Assembly: GCF_014805625.2 (NCBI RefSeq)
Contig: NW_023998431.1
Location: forward strand, 2,889,804 to 2,953,803
Source: Glossina fuscipes
Taxonomy: Eukaryota; Arthropoda; Insecta; Diptera; Glossinidae
DNA: 64,000 bases
Reading direction: 5' to 3'
The notes beneath the pieces were generated by a model. The model worked only from the letters and a program-made list of their open reading frames with translations. It was not told the origin of the DNA and did not search any database. The stretch's first letter is position 1. Each line of letters begins with the position of its first letter. Both the position numbers and the translations under genes were made by a program. Below are positions 13,683 through 27,055 of this stretch, piece after piece.

Positions 13683-13972
13683 AAACAAGTAAAAGTACTG
13701 TAGGGGACCACGTCCCACCATTAAATTCCCCACACCATTTAGCTTAATCCAGTTAGTTATTCATTCATATCATGACCTTTCAAAATAAAGCATTCTACTG
13801 AAAGGAATCGAAAAAGTGCTGCCAATCATTCGAACAAGGCGGACAAATAGACGGACAAACTCAGGAACACACCAGGAAGTGATTCTGTACAATAACTCGG
13901 TATAATAAAAGATGGATCTAGTTCCCATCCTTCTCGTCCTTAATACGCCCTCATAGCACAAGTGACTTAGGA
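13683..13972 (+). repeat. Dispersed fly repeat, family A copy 2 (internally deleted)
   Basis: Begins with an AACAAGTAAAAG motif and a GACCACGTCCCACCATTAAA stretch, followed by CCCCACACCATTTAGC. This is the same opening as copies at 25095 and 38360. It then jumps to the 3' landmarks: GGCGGACAAATAGACGGAC, GAAGTGATTCTGTA, GGTATAATAAAAGATGGATC, and CATCCTTCTCGTCCTTAATA. The middle, about 600 bases relative to the longest copy, is missing. Confidence 0.72.
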
Positions 13973-16265
13973 TAAAAAGAAGTGTCAGCTAAATGCCGAC
14001 CAATGCATCGTACAAATTACTTCGAAAGCCCATTAATCAAAAATCTATGCGGAAATTCATACTTATTGTTGAATAAACTTTTGAGTACTTTCTCACTCAA
14101 TTCAATATCGCCGCAGACCTTTTCTCAACGTTTTTGCTAACATATTAACTCAACTCAAAAAAAAAAAACCTTACCTCTCTGATTTCTCTGACACATGGCT
14201 TATAAGTTTAAGTTTAAGATGCGTGAAACAGAGAAAAAATCGCTCACAGAGATCGCCCTTAATGAATAAATTTACCATTCTGTCCCACGAACATGACATA
14301 ATATATTCTGTATAGATTTCAAGCTGCTAAGATTTTTCCATTCCTTAGACTCGAAATAACCCATAGGAGATAACGTTTTGTCCAGATCGGTTTCGTGATG
14401 GAAGCAACTTAAATATAAATATGCCAGATCTGTATATCTGCTCTCGGTTCCTGTTGAGAGCGGGACCATTGTCACTCTTCTAAATCATATAAGCGATAAT
14501 ATCAGTTCATTTTCCTGGCTGCGGTCACTTTCTATCTAGCTATCTGCCTCCCTTCTTCTATATGATCATTATCGTGTTGTGCACAATACAACAGGGCGAA
14601 ATCCTCTGAATGGTCCGTCGGGACTAGGTTTTCCAAAAGTCAGAACAATGGAACAAAATGAACATTGAGCCATTTAGTTGCTATAATTGGAATCCTAATG
14701 AAAATATTAATAAAATTTAATAGAAATAAAGTCTCTATTTTATGAAACTTTACAAAAACTTCCAACCAGTATGAATGAACTCAGCCCCTTTTAGATTTCA
14801 ATATTGTCAATTTTTCATAATTTCTTTTTCAATATTTTTGCATTTTCAGAATTTCGTACAGAGCGTACAGATAAGCAAATAAATAGATGATTGAGGGTCG
14901 CCGATCTTAGAAATTGTAATATATTTCAGGCTGAGTGATGCGTGTAAAATATTTTGCAAAATTGTTGTTGTTCACGGTTTAGGACACGATGTTGTGATTG
15001 CCAAATGGCCGCATAGGGTTGATCTTTCGGTTAAAGTGCAAACTTTGCTGTCATCAACTATTACTTTCATCGACCGATCAAGCCTAAACGAATATTATGA
15101 GAAACTCCATATCCAATTTCAATCAATTTTGAGCAAAAAACAAAGCCATAGATTCGCTGTAAATTTTAATGAAAATTATTTTGTGAATATATTTTAAGTT
15201 TTCGTATTTTATTATTAAGTTGAATTTCATATTTTTTTTTTTCTATTTTTTTATAAAAACTTGAAATCAACTGAACTTTTCACGTTTTCATATTTCATAT
15301 ATTTTTCAAATTGCATCTAAATTTAAATTACATTATTCTATATTGTTATAGTTTATTTTCAATTAGTTCGCCTGAATAGCCGAGCAGACAAAGCATCTCG
15401 ACTAACTCTCTCTATGTATGTAATACTTTAAGACTTTAGTTTTAGAATTTATTTCATTGACTAAACTAATAATAATAATAATAATAATGATAATAATAAT
15501 AATGATAGTAATGAGTGAATGAATGAATGAATGATTGAATGAATTAATAATTATAATAATAAAATGAAGAAAAAAAAATTCGTATAACCAGGTTTCAACG
15601 GTGCAGGACGGTATAAATTAATTGTGCTATACAAGGAATGGCTGTATATTATAACAAATTATTAAATTTTTTTTTTTTCTCTCTTAAAATATTATCTTTG
15701 TCGTCTTCCAAGTACTTAATTTTCACTTTTTTCTTATGCCTTTTTTTGCAAATTAATTAAGGAGTTAGGGGTAAAAAGCGTGAATTTGCAAAGCAAGTAA
15801 ATGAAAATGTGAAAAAGTGATATGTAAAAAGTATTATTAATTTAAAAATTTTTATGATTTCATCTCTGACGAAATCAAAAACTTACTCAATAAAAGTTAA
15901 AGAGAATATAATCTGAGTCAGCATATCCGTTGATTGACTCTTACTTTGTCCTTTTGTCAGCATGTTGTGAGAGATAGAAAACTCAGCGCTAAATGCAAAA
16001 GTGCTTTAATGATTGCTAAAACGCTAAAACCAGTTACAAAATAAACTAAGAGCTTTATATAATCAATGTTGTCGATTAGAAAAAATTATGCCGACGATTA
16101 TGGGAAGTAATTCCTTTATAAATGGATTATTATTAACTAACTAATATGAATGTAGTTAGGGATAACAATTTATACAAAATTCGTCTTAAAGGAAATATCA
16201 ATATATTACACCTATACATATATTTTAAATACATAATATAGAACTGTGTCCAAAAATTAACGTAA
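13973..16265. other. AT-rich DNA with simple repeats, no gene supported
   Basis: Contains an (AAT)n/(GAAT)n tract at 15468-15565 and poly-A/T runs. The frame at 14994-15197 (67 codons) has no recognisable domain and ends in AT-rich sequence. Confidence 0.6.
15468..15565. repeat. Compound (AAT)n/(GAAT)n microsatellite
   Basis: AAT units interrupted by GAT, followed by about five GAAT units and a return to AAT units. Confidence 0.9.
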
Positions 16266-16269
16266 CGTA

Positions 16270-16445
16270 AGACACGTAACAATAAAATAGTATTTCTTGT
16301 TAACAGTTTGGCCAGGTGGAACCAAATTCATAGTCAAATCGGGGAAAACGGTTTTTTCTGTCTTGGCTCAACTTTGATTGATCAGCTGTTTCCGGCTCGT
16401 ATGCGTACATCCACAACTCATCTTCCGTAATATGGCGTTTTATGA
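16270..16445 (-). pseudogene. Mariner transposase fragment, catalytic-domain piece
   Basis: Minus-strand reading gives ITEDELWMYAYEPETADQS (16375-16431), which matches the family segment (I)TGDE.W(V/L)Y.Y.PE(T/S)...S that carries the first catalytic Asp. Closer to 16278, in another frame, comes VPPGQTVNKKYYFIV, matching the usual (L/V)P.GQTVN..YY segment. The roughly 25 residues normally between them are replaced by a short frameshifted stretch, so there is an internal deletion. In ITEDE the Asp of the DE pair is kept. No terminal inverted repeats were identified. A dead remnant; identification is by motif. Confidence 0.75.
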
Positions 16446-18796
16446 CGTCCTAATTATTCAGAAATCATTATTACACCGCCATAGTAAAACCAAGCGCACC
16501 GATGACGTTTATGACTTGAATTTTGCCAAAGATGTCTTTCAATCCGCGCTATCTGTCTTACTTTTTCGTCACAATAATAGTACATATGTTTGAAGCAAAC
16601 TTTTGATTGCAAAAATTTAATCGTTTCTTCTCTCTTTTTTTTTTTTTTTTTTTTTTTTAGTGCCAAGTATGTTTCACTTCTTCTTCACGTTATTTCATTT
16701 TCAAAGAAAAGTTTTTTCCGCGTAAATCTAATGTTTTTATTAATTTAATTCTTCAATTCCTAAAAAAAATATCTCATCGACGCAAATCGCAAACAGCTCT
16801 AATCATATATTCATTTGTTTTTTTTTAATATCTCGAAAATAATGAAGAAACTATTCCTTCAATTTCAGTGAGGAATTCTTAATTGTTTATGCCTGGATCC
16901 ATAATCTATTTACACTTTAAAGCTAGATGTTAAACAACCCAGTTTGGAATATGCGTAAATAAATTAGATACAAGTGTTTGAAGAATAAAACATTACTGAG
17001 GTTAAACCTTTTATAGATTCATGCTGTACACAAAAAATATACACTCATTTTTTAATTTCATAAGTGATGGGCGACAAAAACACTGTTTTTACTCTCACTA
17101 TCTACCGTGCGCTTTCTGGTCACACATCAACCCTCATAAATACTAGATCGCGCAGTGATATTTTAATATTTTTCTCGAAACAAATAGAAGGAGGCAATCG
17201 ATAAACATGCCTATGTATAGGAGGGAACTAAATCAATTTCCGCATTTATGCGATTTTTAAAGATATGCGAGCCTATAAATAAAATAGAAGACGCAAGTGG
17301 AGTATATGTAAACATGAACATTAAAATTTTCTCCACGATCTACAAATATTAGTAAAGTTAGTCCAACTCAATCTATTATTCATATTCATTCCATCCGTAG
17401 AAGACCATCTATCTAATTATCGGTGAATACAAGCTTTACGAATCTTTGAATATCGTTACAATTTTTCATAAAAATACGCATTATGTCGGGACGGATTGAG
17501 TGTTTTATAAACAAAAACAATAACATTTTATTCGGCGTACAGCAACGTTCCAGTCTGTAGGAGTGTAAAAAAAAAGAATAGTTTCCGGAATAAATCGAAA
17601 CGTGAACGCTATCTTCTCCGGCATAATTTCAGGCGGATTGTATTGTAATATTACAAAGCCTTCAACCCTAAAAGCAAAAAAAAAAAATTTTGCTTTGATT
17701 CAAGACCTAAAATCGAACTGCATAACTTCATCGCTTAGCTATCCAAAGGCATGTTAAGAAAGTTGACAGTTTTTTGTCATGAGACTTAATTATATCAACG
17801 TATTTACCGATTCCCGCCGGTCGTGCCCTGCCATCGCTCTCATGACTCAAAAACTAAAAAGAAAAACTGTTAAAACTAGCAGCGTTGCCGGAACACTAGT
17901 CAAACAACGGGAAGAAGCATTCTGGCAGTCCAAGTTTTCGCTCTTGACGAGCACACCTTTTTTCACAGCTTTACGAAGGCTTTTTCTACCGTTTTGTTAA
18001 TAAAAAAAAAAAAAAAGATCGCAAATAAACATTTTTCTTCTTCTTCATTTTCGAAATATATTAAATATGAAGAATACTTTTTCTTAAAGTTTCGGCTTAA
18101 AACTAATTTAGGTTTGTGTTCCTTCGCTCCTTATATTTGAAATTCAAGCGAGCGGAAAAGATATGCTCGCTAATTATGTCGGAAGAATAGACGAAACGTA
18201 AAAACAAGGATAGTCGCCTGTCTCAGCTCAATGACACATCAAAAATCTTAACAATTTCGTGTAGATTTATTTAATGAATTTCACAAGAGAGATTAGCTTA
18301 GCTTAAGAGTGAACATTTAACGCTTTTCAAGTTAAGCACGTTTAGAAGCTGATACTGATCGCATATGGCGAAGCTTAGCGCGCAATAAGCAACCAAAACT
18401 ATTTTATATAGAGATGATGTGTATAAACTAATTTGATCCAAGCTTAAGTTAAAAATGCTTTTTCTTTTCTTGTTTCTTTTAATCACATTTATTTTATACA
18501 TATATAAATTGTGATTGGAATTTTTATTGAATATATTTTCCTTAAAGCAGATTTAAGATCATTTTTGATTTCTTTAGTTTTTTAAAAGTGATAAATTTTA
18601 TTCGGAAACCCATAAATGTGTGCGTGTGTGTGTGTGACTATATACATGTCTCTATGTGTTTTGGGGAAAAAATGCCATAAATTATAAATATGTACAAATG
18701 TAAACATTTTGTAATTCAATACTAAGATCAAACAAGCGGCAAAACCAAGCTGTGAGTCTTACATAAATACTTAAACAAAAATATGCATATGCCTAC

Positions 18797-18842
<46 letters not shown>

Positions 18843-19833
18843 ATATATAATAGAAATAGAAGTAAACTTACCTTTTTATTCATATAAACGTTGCGAACTA
18901 AGTAAATGAGCATTTATTTATTTATTTTAAATATGTATACATACAAACGCACAGACACACACTTTCATATACTTTATTAAATTCGGTAGAGTGCTTAAGC
19001 TTAAAGAAGGAGATTGACGACCGACAAAAATTGTTATTGAATATAAGTCGCAATCTAAGCAAATTCACAAGCATTTATATATATACACATATACAAATGC
19101 GTATTTAAGTACGAATATGAAAGAAAAAAACAATGAAATATTCGATTAAATTTTTCGGAAATTTTTCTCCTTTTTTATTTGATTTTCACTCTCCTTCTGT
19201 TGGTTTATTGTTATTTGTTTTAATAAAATACAAAAATGACAATTTTCCTCCTTCTTCTTCTTTTTATTACGATTACTATTATGAATATTTATTTAAGAAA
19301 CATTAGATTTTTCTTTGAAATGCTTGAGAATTTTATGAAAATTCTTTAATTATTATTAATTAACTATTTATATGATTTAGATTTGTATGCATGTGTTCAT
19401 GTCAATTTAAGGAAGCGTCCAATATTTATTTCATTTTCACCGTTTAAAAATCGCGAACTGCTTATGCTTACGCTTACGCTAAATTTTAAGCATGTACTAA
19501 ACGAATAGATAGGTTATTAGAAAATAGTAGCAATAGAAGTTACGGTAGTGTTGGTGATGTTGGCTAGTCTTTCATTTAAGCGCTATGTGTAGAGAATTTA
19601 AAAATTATTCCAACGCGTAAGTAAATGCAAGTTTTTGCTGTTGTTGTTTTCACTGCTAGGCAGTAGTACCAACCAATCCGTTGTTTCCTTGATTTATTTA
19701 TTTATTTTTTTTTTTTTTTTGCTTTTAATAAAACAAGAATAAGTACCGGTTTACGCTAATTGTAAAAAATTTTTTCTTAATATTCATTTGATCTTTTTTT
19801 TTTCACTTTCATTGCACATATGTATATATATAC

Positions 19834-19873
<40 letters not shown>

Positions 19874-20530
19874 ATATTTAAAGGAAATTTTCCATTATTT
19901 CTTTTCAAACGAGAAGAAAACGATTACTTTAAAATTATTTACCATTTTTTAAGCAAACATTTCATATTACATTCCTTTAACGCGTATTGGATTGCTTGTT
20001 CGCATTCAATCATTTTCAAGTCGTAAGAGCTCTAGAGCCTTCTATTCTTTCTTTTACCCCGACAGATTAGCTGGCTTGATTTCTTTTTTTTTTCGCTCAT
20101 TTCGTTTATGCTCAAATTACACAGAAATTATTTTTTCTTCATAAGACCATTTTCCTTTTGTATGTGTGTTTAGTATTTTTTTTTTTTTTTCTTATATTCT
20201 TTTGTTCACATTCTTTTAAATGAAAAGTAACAAAAGGCAAAAAAAAAAAAAAAAAAAAATTCTTTTTGAGCAGCTAAGTGTAAAAAACCGGTTTCACTAC
20301 CAAACATTTAAAACGCCCGTAATATATTTACGAATATTATTTCGCACAGCTCTCGCGATAGAAATTTACACATCCTTATACCGTAAAAGTTCAAAAAAAA
20401 ATAATAAAAATAAGAGGAATAGAGAGATTATGTATGAATTTTCGTAGCATAAAGTTGAACAAGTTATTTTTGAACGTCTACTCACGAACTCGAACATGTA
20501 TGTTGTAAATATATGCAGCTCTCAAGCTCG
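16446..20530. other. AT-rich DNA with TA tracts, no gene supported
   Basis: Long poly-T at 16632-16659. TA tracts at 18798-18850 and 19818-19879, and a GT run near 18620-18636. The plus frame 17779-18000 begins with a phrase resembling an RNase H core (INVFTDSR), but the rest does not follow that family. No other coding evidence. Confidence 0.6.
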
Positions 20531-20533
20531 AAC

Positions 20534-20715
20534 GTGAATTTTAGTCTCAAAAAGTAGAATTTTACTCTCAGAAAAGTCAAGAGAAAAACATTCATAAAAA
20601 TGCACAACAAAGTAAATTTTATTCTCAAAAAGTAGAATTTTACTCTCAGAAAAGTCAAAAAGGGCATCCGTAAGAATCTACGGCAAAGTAAATTTTACTC
20701 TCAAAAAGGCAAATG
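20534..20715. repeat. Tandem repeat, unit about 77 bp, about 2.4 copies
   Basis: Two near-identical units (20534-20611 and 20612-20687) and a partial third. Each unit opens with GT(A/G)AATTTTA.TCTCAAAAA, then GTAGAATTTTACTCTCAGAA and AAGTCA. Within a unit the (A)ATTTTA(C)TCTCA motif occurs twice, so the unit itself grew from a roughly 21-bp module. A related motif in reverse orientation lies at 21702-21722. Confidence 0.85.
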
Positions 20716-23700
20716 AAAATCGGAAAAAGAAAATTGAGAACAAATGAGAACAATGAACATGGAACCTGGACTCAGAGACTGTAGGAGCACGAACACGAAC
20801 ATGTTAGCTTCATTAGCTAGAGATGACGGATATATTAAATTTTTGCTAATGTTTGCAACTGTCAGAAGGAAGGGCATCAGCATCAAATTCTATTTATTTT
20901 TTAATTCATTTTCATTATCTATTATTGCTAAAAAAATGATTAAAAAATAAGAAGGGATTCATTACATTGATTTTCGATTTATATCATTTTTATGTAATAG
21001 TATTATTTCATCTGTTTGATCCATTTGGTAAATCAAAACTAATATATTAAGCGGTTCTTTTTTTTTTGAAAACTAATTAGCTAAAAAGCTTAAAGGAGTC
21101 TTTTGAATTTTTTGGATATATGCCGGAAAGATGATGCGCAACTATAAGTTCATGGAAAATCCATAGCTATTTTAAATATTTTTTAGGGCTTAGTGGGTTT
21201 ATTAGGTGAAAGAGTGGGGAGTGTGTAAGTCAATCGTTTTGCTTAATATGCAATATGTGGCAACGGAAATCTATGGAAGTTATAGACAATAATATCCCCA
21301 AACAAAGTAATCGTATATCCTCTCCAAATGTGTGGAATATATGAAGCGGAATCTTGAAATATTGATAAGAATTGGAGGATATTTTTAAAACCGAGAATGA
21401 ATCTCCGCTATATAAATAAAACAAAATTATATTATCGCATTAACATCATACATAAAAATGTGAAATGCAGATTGAAACTAATATGTTATCATTAGCTTTA
21501 AACATTAAAAATTGAAAATTAAGAAAATACAAAGTCATTTATTTATGTATCTTATGCATTCTTTTTTTTATTGTATTATTATTATAATTTTTTTTTATAA
21601 TATTCTAATACATGCATGTGTTGTATGTGTTGCATGTATTTTATTTTGTTATTTAAAACTTTTTGAATTTGCTTTCCTGTATATTCCTATGAAAGACATT
21701 TTGACTTTCTTAAGAGTAAAATGAGTTGCATTACTTGTGGACTCTAAACTCCGTTAGCATTTAAACTTTGCTTTTTTAATTTACAACCGGGGCATCAAAC
21801 TTAAATCAAACGCATACATGTTGGACGTAAACATAGAAAAGATGCAGAGAGCGTTAAAGCTTAAGAGAGTCGCTATTGAACAAAAGTTCATTTACTTTTT
21901 GAACTGGTTTGTGCAATTTTTTGTGTTTACTTATTTAGTCTCGTGTAGTTTGTTTTTCGTTTATTTCTTCCTAATAGTTGTTCTTTTTTCTTTGTGGTCT
22001 CGTTTTACAACATTTAACTTCAAACCTGTATGAGTTCGTTTTACTAAATTGTTATTAAATTTCCTTGTTATTTATGCACACACGATTTACAATCATATCA
22101 ACATTCATACAGACGTACACTTATGTGTTTATATTGTAAATGCACTTAAGATCCACAAGTGTTTTGTATGCGTTTTTCTGAAGAATGTAAGAATGCAAGA
22201 AATATGACAACAACAATAACAACAACAGTATATAATGCTTGTACAATTATAATATACATCTATGCATGCATATTTGGCGCAGCCAATTTATTCTGCAAAA
22301 CATATGAAAACTTAGAGTTAAGCAAAAACGACATTTGCTTCATTATAATTATATAGAATTTAGTTATGAATTTGTTTGTTTAACGAGAACCATTGAAAAT
22401 TCTATGATGTATTGTTACGTACGTAAGTACTTTAAATATTATAAACTTTTCTAAATCTGTAAATTCATGGCGTCTGTGCGGTCATGTGACTTCATACTCC
22501 TCCAAATAGCATTCTGATGTAAACAACGTTATCCCTATTATCATTTATAACATTGCAGTATTTGATTACACTGTCAGCAAAATGAGATTTTAAGCATTTA
22601 ACGATGGTAGCAATTGAACGAACTTGTTCGTCAATCCATCCTTTTTGAGCTTGTACATAATATAATTCGTTTCATTTATATGGTCGTAACTAACAATTCG
22701 AGCTTGCGTCCAACTATTGTGCAACGTTTTTATTAATTTCTTTAATCGGTAATTAATTTCAAAATGTTAAATACATTTTTAATAGCAAATTATCATTAAC
22801 TATATCTCGTATAATATCGTCTATGGACCAATAACAAAATAAAGACCGTGCATTCTTGAAAGAGTTTCAATTAAAATGTGATATAATTTCTGGAATTATT
22901 TTTTGCAAAATCGACGACAACACAGCATATATACATATGTGAAAAAAAAACGTTACATAAATCTTTTAAAAATGTATGAATGAAGCCGCGAACTTACATT
23001 TCTGATGTCCCAGCATACTTTAGGGATTTCATCACTCCATCATTTACGCGAAGATACCTTTAAATGTGAGTAAAGAATTTTGTATCTACCTCTTCTGGTT
23101 TTCGAAATACCAATAATATGTGGTTGCTTCTATCAAAATGGGTTAATTGGATCCGTGAGATTTATGGAATCGTGGCAAACGTTCTTTGTTCTATTCAGAA
23201 TCCAACGTAGAAAAATGAGTGTGATCAGCCCACACGCACACCTCTAATAGGAAGAAAATGTAGGCAATCTTGAAAAAACATCGTCAACTTTTTAACATTT
23301 TCATCTTAATGGTTGATCTAAAAATATTTCCACTCGATTTATTAATACGCGTACGCAGAAATTATTGAGTTACTGTATATGTCTCATTCTCATATGTGGG
23401 CTAACTTTTGATACCATCCCTTTTTGTACTTTCGGAGGTCATTTATGTACACAATTAATGAAAAAATTTCAAATTCTAACTTGATAGCTACATTGAAGAC
23501 TCTTTTCACATACAAACCACCACAAAGTCACCAAGAATTTTTGTGAATTCTAAATGCCTTATAACACTTTTTTATTTTTTAAAACTTAAAGTTGAAAAAT
23601 TTCAGATTTGCCCACATAGCAGTTCTAGCGTTAAGAAAAAATATTGGAACTTGTGTAAGGCCTTAAAGAAATGTTAGAGATCGTAATGTAGAGAAAAGAA

Positions 23701-25094
23701 AGAAATTTTGATTCGAAGATTGAATTCAATTTCCTTTCCTGCATAATCTAACGAGTGTTAATGAAAGACATAGGAAACGAAGTTCACCGTTTTTATAGAG
23801 AGACTTGATGTTGTAATAATGGTTTCAACAGGCAGGCAAGCAGGCAAGAAAAGAGGCAAAAAGATACGGGAACGGGCAAGCGAATTGGTAGATAGATTGT
23901 TAGCCAGGTGACACGTGAATATGGAGGTAGACAAGCGAGCAAAGAAACAGTCAACCGTGACGAACAGGTATATAAATTGACAGGTCGAGAGATCCACACT
24001 GTATAAAGCCGACAGCGAGTGAGACAACCAGAACGGATAACAAACGATGGTTTGAACCATTATTCTCGAAATCCAATATTTTGGTTTCAAATTAATAATC
24101 AATTTTCAAGTATATAAACTAGAAGCCGTTAATCCATATTCGTATGCGATCTGTAATAACAATACCCAACTGTCTGATAACATTAATCAATAAATAAATT
24201 CTTACTTTCAATCTAACATAATATTTTCAAGTTAGCATAACATATTATTAGAGAGAATATGTTTCATACTAATAATAGATAGAGTGGCGGTTCGAGATAG
24301 CGTATGTTAGATCTACAAAATCGTATATGTTATCAATAGTTGCAAACTATTTCAAAATGATTTAGTCGAATCTTTAAATACCCATCAGCAGTGTGAAATT
24401 CTATTGTACTTCTATTACTTCACTCAGAGCCCAAATGTCGAATGATACTTTCTTTTACGTCGTCGTCATTAAATTATTAAGAAAATGTCTCATTTGCGCT
24501 TATTGTTCTATAATACACAATACACAATTCCTCAACGAATCTCTGGCCTAAATTTTGAGTCCAATGGTTCTTCTTCCTGAACGAGATACGGGGTTGCGTT
24601 CTGACTGTGTGATTGCAAGCCCGTCGTGGCCATGTTATGATCAAGTCCCATCAGTCTCTACGTGCTATTTGTTATATATAATGACTTAATAATTAAGATG
24701 AATTAATTGCCAGGCATCAGTAGAGAAGCGAACCAATGTGAAATCCTCTTCATGCAACAATCCGTTGATTTAATACGCTTTTAGTCACTATTCGTTCACA
24801 TTCACGAAATAAGTATTGATAGATATTGAATTTATTGTTTACCGTGTGTGCGTCAAACTGTGCTCCTACTTGGATAAATAATTACAATTATTTTTATTAT
24901 AATAAATTAATTGCTTAATATAAAGTATTGAGAGAGACATCATTGAGTAGTCAATAATAAATAAAAACAATAACTCGCGTATGTCAACATAAAACTTGTT
25001 GAGTTAAGTATGTCTAATAGAGCTGACTAACTGACTGACTAATTGACCGAATAACATAAAAGCATTTATTGACGTTAATTATAAAAATATTTAA
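20716..25094. other. AT-rich DNA, no gene supported
   Basis: Several 60-110 codon frames without recognisable domains. At 23820-24000 there is a G/A-rich stretch with repeated GGCAAGC/GGCAGGC words, which creates a 114-codon open frame on the minus strand by composition alone. A slightly GC-richer patch at about 24540-24660 was not recognised. Confidence 0.55.
21702..21722 (-). repeat. Inverted copy of the 20.5 kb repeat module
   Basis: The reverse complement, ATTTTACTCTTAAGAAAGTC followed by A, matches ATTTTACTCTCAGAAAAGTC plus A (20637-20657) at about 18 of 21 positions, in opposite orientation and about 1 kb away. It may mark the far end of a small inverted-repeat element, or be chance in AT-rich DNA. 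Confidence 0.4.
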
Positions 25095-25525
25095 AAATAA
25101 GTGAAAACATAATAGCCGACCACGACCCACCATTAAATATCCTACATCACTTCGTTTAGTACAGTTGGGCATATAACGAGATTTTAAAATAATATGTTAT
25201 ATGAGAAGTAGTCGGAAGTGCTCTAGTGCTCTAATACGAACCATTTTCAATAGCGGCCACGCTTGCGCTAAAACACATCAGTGTACCAAACTTTAATGAA
25301 ATATCCGAAAACTTACAAACTCTACGTAGGAGGGAAGTATCCAAGACAGACGGATAGACAATCTTAGAAGCACTTACTAAATTGGCCGGTATAATAAAAG
25401 TAAGATCTATTTCAAGTCCTTCTAGGTAGCGCGTATATCGGCGCAAGGCTTGCACCAGACGACATGTAGGATATAAAAACCCATTAGTATTAGAATCGCC
25501 TAACAAATATTATTATCTGTACGGC
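25095..25525 (+). repeat. Dispersed fly repeat, family A copy 3
   Basis: Same opening (GACCACGACCCACCATTAAA, then CCTACATCACTTCG) and same order of landmarks as the other family A copies: ACCATTTTCAATAGCGG, CATCAGTGTACCAAACTTTA, GAAATATCCGAAAA, ACAGACGGATAGACAATC, GGTATAATAAAAGTAAGATC, CAAGTCCTTCTAGGTAGCGC. Noncoding; the minus-strand frame across it is incidental. Confidence 0.75.
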
Positions 25526-26670
25526 TGTTAGGGCACTTATTGCACACGGTATACCAAGTTTGTGCAATGAGTATCCATTTGTGCTCAAAGAACAGTTCGT
25601 AAATTTTGCAAACGTCATCATGCTTCGATTCAAGCCATAACCCTGACTAATTTTACGATCTTCCCACATATAATGCGTTATTTAAATCTTTATCAAAAAC
25701 TTTTCCATTGCCCATTGATATTTTCGGTGTAGCAAATGAAAATTTGAGTAGAATGAAATCATTTCTTCACACTTTTTCCATAAATCATAGACGTTCTTGC
25801 AAGAAATAATACTTTTCGTAATAAAAAGGATCAAATTTTGAAATAATTAACAATGAAAGTTGGTTCAGTGCCATCGGCTTGACTTATGAGTTTATTGGTC
25901 TAAATATGCATCATATTGAATTATTTTTCGTGTTATCTCTTATGACGTTACCTTTCGTACTTCATTTCGACAATAATAGTCGAGTAGAGCAATTAAAAAG
26001 TCGACCTTGTTCGACTATAAAGTTTTAATTTATTTTTAAATAATAAAATATTTTACTATTAATTAAAACTAAAAAATATTACTCTTTAAGTGCCTTAATC
26101 CCATTCTCATAACACAACAGCAGAAAAATAAAAAAAGAAAGAAATAAAAAGAATTGACGTAAAAAGACAAGAAACGAAACAGAGACGGGGAGAAAAGGTT
26201 TTGAGAAACACTAGAATAAAGAAACTTGTTTTAAATCCACTACAATTGTAAAGAAAAGAATTCGAAAATCTTCCTTACCTGAGATTTACGAAGAAAAGGA
26301 TGAAAAGAGAAGAGAAGCATAAGCGTACACTCCTTTTACATTCTATTCTCCCCTATTCTCCCTTAATTTCGTATCTTGGAAATTCAGTTTGCTAATAGGA
26401 TATAAACAAATGTATTTTGATATCATTTCCCGTCGACTGAATGGTAGATAATCCGTAAAATGTTTGTTTAACCACAAGTGCAGAGAGATAAGTGCAGAAT
26501 GCAAAACGTGTATAAGAAAGGAAGCGAAAGATAAATAAGATGTCGAGTAAATTCCTGTAAGCATTCAAGTTCGAGTTTACTTCACAACTAGAAGGTTTTC
26601 ATTAATTATAGGCGTGTCGAGCACCGATCAAGAGTCTCGGTCGCGAGTAGCTTACTCCATTTGTGGTACG
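25526..26670. other. AT-rich DNA with a purine-biased tract, no gene
   Basis: The plus strand at 26110-26330 is strongly A/G biased (AAAAAGAAAGAAATAAAAAG-type sequence), similar to the larger tract at 47.5 kb. No domain seen in the minus frame 26343-26564. Confidence 0.55.
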
Positions 26671-26674
26671 AGGG

Positions 26675-27055
26675 TGTCTTAAATTTGTGCGGACGTATAG
26701 AACATTAAGAAGGGCTTGAGATAGCCCCAGCTTTCATTATACCGATTGATCTGAAAGGCAATTCTAAGTTAAAAGCCATTGTAAAGCGATTGTCCGAGGC
26801 ACCTTAATATGGTCTTGAAGGACTTGAGATAGATCCGCCTTTTATGATAGCCATCGACTCAGAATCGATCCAATCTTGCCCGTCCGGCTGTCTGCCTGAT
26901 ATACTTGTTTTTAATCTACAGGTTGCAACTTTGAAGAGATATTTTTATGAAATTTAGTAGACCAATGCGTTTTGGCTCAAGGACAAACGAAAATGATTTT
27001 AATCAGTACACTTTTAATCGGACCACTTCCCATATATAACTGAGCTGAATAACGT
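26675..27055 (-). repeat. Dispersed fly repeat, family A copy 4, inverted
   Basis: Reverse-complement landmarks of family A: TTTGTGCGGACGTATAG, a GGACTTGAGATAGATCCGCC block, ATCGACTCAGAATCGAT, CCCGTCCGGCTGTCTGCC, GTTGCAACTTTGAAGAGATA, ATGAAATTTAGTAGACCAAT, and TTGGCTCAAGGACAAACG. The GGGCTTGAGATAGCC block at about 26712 and the GGACTTGAGATAGATCC block at about 26819 are two versions of the same segment, so this copy has an internal duplication of about 108 bp. Confidence 0.75.

Noticed and set aside
17779..18000. INVFTDSR phrase resembling a retroelement RNase H core
   Set aside because: The residues after it do not follow the RNase H pattern and no reverse transcriptase lies upstream on that strand.
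23758..24102. 114-codon minus-strand frame rich in Ser, Leu and Thr
   Set aside because: It is created by repeated GGCAAGC/GGCAGGC words on the plus strand. No known domain.
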